A stretch of 9,013 nucleotides of DNA from Gammaproteobacteria bacterium (GTDB lineage Bacteria > Pseudomonadota > Gammaproteobacteria > Pseudomonadales > Azotimanducaceae): NCBI GenBank assembly GCA_030432795.1, contig JAUILW010000106.1, forward strand, positions 1 to 9,013, given 5' to 3'. Of this stretch, positions 7,357 through 9,013 are shown piece by piece (within the stretch, counting starts at the first letter, position 1; each line of letters starts with the position of its first letter). Made by a program: the position numbers and the translations under genes. The notes beneath the pieces were generated by a model, which ran no database searches, was not told the DNA's origin, and saw nothing but the letters and a program-made list of their open reading frames with translations.

Positions 7357-8576
7357 TGGATCTTTCGGCGTACTTCGAGCCCGGCGACCGGGTGTTCGTG
7401 GCAGGCAGCAGCAATGAGCCGCGAGCGCTCCTCGAGTCGCTGGCCGCGAATCCGCTGCCGGAGCGGCTGCACTTCGTACAGTTCCCGATCGCTGGCTACA
7501 ACGAAGTGGACTTTACCGCCTGGCAGCCGAGCTTCGAGCTCACCACGTTTTTCATGTCACCGACGTTGCGCGCAGCCGATGCCGCCCGGCTGCACTTCGT
7601 GCCCATCCAGATGCGTAACGTATACGACTACGTGGCGGCGCATACGGATGTCGCGCTGATTCAGGTGGCAGAAGATCACGAGGGCTTGTTGCGCCTGGGG
7701 CCCAACGCGGACTTCGCCGAAGCGGCACTCGCAGGCGCGCGGGTGGTGCTGGCAGAGCGTAACCGGGCGTTTCGCGCCGCTGCCGGCAGCCCGGCGGTGG
7801 ATGCCGGGCGTCTGAGTGCAGTAATCGATTCCGATACGCCCCTCGTTGAAGTACCAGCAGCCCCTGTGGACGCGGTGTCACAGGCGATCGGCGAACATGT
7901 GGCAGGCCTCGTTCGCGACGGTGACTGCCTGCAGACCGGCATCGGCGCTATTCCGGCGGCGATTCTGGCGGCGCTCGGTGAGCACAACGACCTCGGCATG
8001 CATGGCGGCCTCATCGACGACGGCGGCATGGCGCTCATCGAGCGTGGCGTGATCAACGGCAGCGCCAAGGCCATCGACCGCAGCGTGCACATTACCGGCA
8101 TGGCGCTTGGCTCTGCGGCGTTGCACGGGTGGCTGGCAGGGCGCGCAGACGTGCAGTTCCGAGGCGCCTGCTACACCCACGAGGTGTCGGTGATGCGCCA
8201 GCTGGATAACTTCGTGTCGGTCAACTCGGCGGTGGAGGTCGACCTCTTCGGCCAGGTGAACGGCGAGTATGCTGGCGGCCGGCAGATCAGTGGTACCGGT
8301 GGCTCTGTGGACTTCATGCGCGGCGCACGTGCCAGCCGCGGCGGCCGATCCATCGTCGCGATGCCTGCAACGGCGCGCGGTGGTGCGGTGTCGCGCATCG
8401 TGCCGAAGGTGGAACTCGTCACCGCGGCGCGTACCGATGTGGACATGGTGGTCACCGAGTTTGGCGTGGCGGACCTGCGCGATCAGCCGGTGACCGCCCG
8501 GGTCGAACGGCTCATCGGTATCAGCGCGCCGGCCTTTCGCGAGGCGCTTCGAGAACAGGCACACACTAGCCGCTGA
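7356..8576 (+). CDS. Acetyl-CoA hydrolase / 4-hydroxybutyrate CoA-transferase family protein, active-site Glu replaced
   Basis: This 406-residue cytoplasmic protein aligns by eye with the whole family I CoA-transferase fold of Cat1/AbfT type. The N-terminal half has FEPGDRVFVAGSSNEP, FMSPTLRAADA and DVALIQVAEDHEG. The C-terminal half has LQTGIGAIPAAIL (192-204), NSAVEVDLFGQVNGEYAG, SGTGGSVDFMRGA, SRIVPKVELVT and VVTEFGVADLR. Family enzymes move CoA between acyl groups through a glutamyl-CoA thioester. In Clostridium aminobutyricum AbfT that residue is Glu238, in LGIHSEM. Here the aligned stretch is LGMHGGL (213-219), so Gly218 takes the place of the glutamate. The family GGQVDF is also GGSVDF. 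The protein is shorter than most relatives (about 430-500). It may be a divergent or non-transferase member, so the true reaction is uncertain. The ATG at 7356 has GGGGAG 6 nt upstream (7344-7349) and overlaps the membrane-protein stop. Confidence 0.9.
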   Translation: MDLSAYFEPGDRVFVAGSSNEPRALLESLAANPLPERLHFVQFPIAGYNEVDFTAWQPSFELTTFFMSPTLRAADAARLHFVPIQMRNVYDYVAAHTDVALIQVAEDHEGLLRLGPNADFAEAALAGARVVLAERNRAFRAAAGSPAVDAGRLSAVIDSDTPLVEVPAAPVDAVSQAIGEHVAGLVRDGDCLQTGIGAIPAAILAALGEHNDLGMHGGLIDDGGMALIERGVINGSAKAIDRSVHITGMALGSAALHGWLAGRADVQFRGACYTHEVSVMRQLDNFVSVNSAVEVDLFGQVNGEYAGGRQISGTGGSVDFMRGARASRGGRSIVAMPATARGGAVSRIVPKVELVTAARTDVDMVVTEFGVADLRDQPVTARVERLIGISAPAFREALREQAHTSR

Positions 8577-8636
8577 CCCCCGCGGTACTGCTTCACACTT
8601 TGCAAGGCGCGGGCTCGGAAGTTCGCTCGGCTTTTT

Positions 8637-8642
8637 TACAAT
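8637..8642 (+). promoter_or_regulatory. Candidate -10 box before the zinc-ribbon gene
   Basis: TACAAT follows a six-T run inside the 109-bp gap after the CoA-transferase-like gene, the most AT-rich spot locally, 43 bp before the next start codon. No good -35 is seen at 16-18 nt. The T-run has no convincing GC stem before it, so I do not call it a terminator. Confidence 0.3.
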
Positions 8643-8685
8643 CAACAGGGTTTCGAGAAAGGCAAGACAGGGAGTCTTCCGCGTC

Positions 8686-8934
8686 ATGGATTACATAGGC
8701 ATCGATCCTGTAGTTGGGCTCGAGTGTGCAAGCTGCAAGGACATTACCCGTCTGCCATACAGCGAGCTGCTCGACATGGTATCGGATGACCATCAGATCG
8801 CCTGTTCTGGTTGCGATCGTCAGATGTTGCACGACTGGACCACCATCAATGTGGTGCAGAACATCATCAAAAAGCGCATGCGCCAGGCCAACGAAGCCAA
8901 AGAGCGCAAGATGCGTCAGCAGTCGGCTATCTGA
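8686..8934 (+). CDS. Small zinc-ribbon-like protein
   Basis: This 82-residue protein has two CxxC pairs, C14-A-S-C17 and C40-S-G-C43, 22 residues apart, the classic four-cysteine arrangement of a zinc ribbon. The segment between them (LPYSELLDMVSDDHQI) is mixed and acidic. The tail from about residue 53 is a helical, strongly basic stretch (IIKKRMRQANEAKERK) that could bind nucleic acid or form a coiled coil. The DWTTIN motif after the second CxxC recurs in none of the families I can name, so function is unknown. GGGAG (8670-8674) lies 11 nt before the ATG, a slightly long but usable spacing. The codon pattern matches its neighbours. It may have its own promoter in the preceding gap. Confidence 0.75.
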   Translation: MDYIGIDPVVGLECASCKDITRLPYSELLDMVSDDHQIACSGCDRQMLHDWTTINVVQNIIKKRMRQANEAKERKMRQQSAI

Positions 8935-8941
8935 CTTGCGG

Positions 8942-8978
8942 GCCGGCCTCAGGCTCGTAACGAGCCATCGAGGCTGGC
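8942..8978. terminator. Strong stem-loop between likely convergent genes
   Basis: An inner 6-bp perfect stem, GGCTCG (8952-8957) with CGAGCC (8961-8966) around a TAA loop, sits on an outer 9-bp stem, 8942-8950 with 8970-8978 (one G-U pair). Small bulges separate the two (A8951, and ATC at 8967-8969). It starts 8 nt after the zinc-ribbon stop. No T-run follows on either strand, so it is not a canonical intrinsic terminator; transcript-end protection or a bidirectional terminator are possible. Confidence 0.45.
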
Positions 8979-9013
8979 GATGAAGAACGCGTACTCCTCG
9001 GCCACTTCCTCCA
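8949..9013 (-). CDS. Probable C-terminal end of a gene entering from the right edge
   Basis: On the minus strand one frame is open from the right edge to a TGA at 8951-8949 and reads EEVAEEYAFFIASLDGSLRA, a composition plausible for a protein C-terminus, with G or C at 16 of 20 third positions. It would be convergent with the zinc-ribbon gene, with 14 bp between the two stops. Only about 20 residues are visible, so no family can be named. A competing reading is a plus-strand gene starting at ATG 8980 (MKNAYSSATSS), which has a GAGG 6 nt upstream. Confidence 0.45.
   Translation of the reverse strand, partial: EEVAEEYAFFIASLDGSLRA

Noticed and set aside
8613..8630. GCTCGG direct repeat at 12-bp spacing followed by a T-run, considered as a terminator or operator.
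   Set aside because: The repeats are direct, not inverted, so no stem forms before the T-run; as an operator it is too short to support.
7878..8687. A 269-codon minus-strand frame opposite the CoA-transferase-like gene.
   Set aside because: It is a shadow of a gene with strong family motifs.
8980..9013. A plus-strand gene start at ATG 8980 (MKNAYSSATSS) with GAGG upstream.
   Set aside because: Its Ser-rich reading is typical of antisense to Glu/Ala-rich coding sequence, and the minus-strand C-terminal reading is slightly more protein-like; this is not decisive.

Overview
The window is high-GC, densely packed bacterial chromosome. It shows no tRNA, rRNA, insertion sequence, CRISPR array or phage gene. 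The gene families (a YejABEF-like peptide importer, a 7TMR-DISM receptor and an acetyl-CoA hydrolase/transferase homologue) and the strong G/C third-position bias fit a high-GC gammaproteobacterium or a related proteobacterium. I cannot name a genus from sequence alone.

Left part, minus strand, transcribed right to left. A four-gene importer operon runs from 6874 down to 1123: a substrate-binding protein held in the membrane by an N-terminal helix, a YejB/DppB-like permease, a YejE/DppC-like permease with two extra predicted helices, and a fused double-ATPase of the YejF type. The junctions are a 6-nt gap and two 4-nt stop/start overlaps, so one transcript and translational coupling are likely. 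About 110 bp downstream, also on the minus strand, a 7TMR-DISM sensor gene begins at 1013 and runs off the left edge, so its output domain is not visible. The 7TMR-DISM promoter/start region looks compatible with a leaderless transcript.

Right part, plus strand, divergent from the importer across a 125-bp spacer. A small four-helix membrane protein overlaps by 1 nt a gene of the acetyl-CoA hydrolase/4-hydroxybutyrate CoA-transferase family. At the position of the family's catalytic glutamate this protein has glycine. After a 108-bp gap comes a small two-CxxC zinc-ribbon protein with a basic helical tail. A strong 15-bp stem-loop follows, overlapping what is probably the 3' end of a convergent gene entering from the right edge.

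How the genes may work together: the importer is a complete peptide or oligopeptide-like uptake system (receptor, two permeases, two ATPase domains). Its substrate cannot be told from sequence. The divergent membrane-protein/CoA-transferase-like pair may share a control region with it, but no metabolic link is demonstrable. The features most worth a second look are the altered active site of the CoA-transferase homologue, the membrane-anchored coiled-coil receptor, the remodelled YejE-like permease and the possible leaderless receptor gene.
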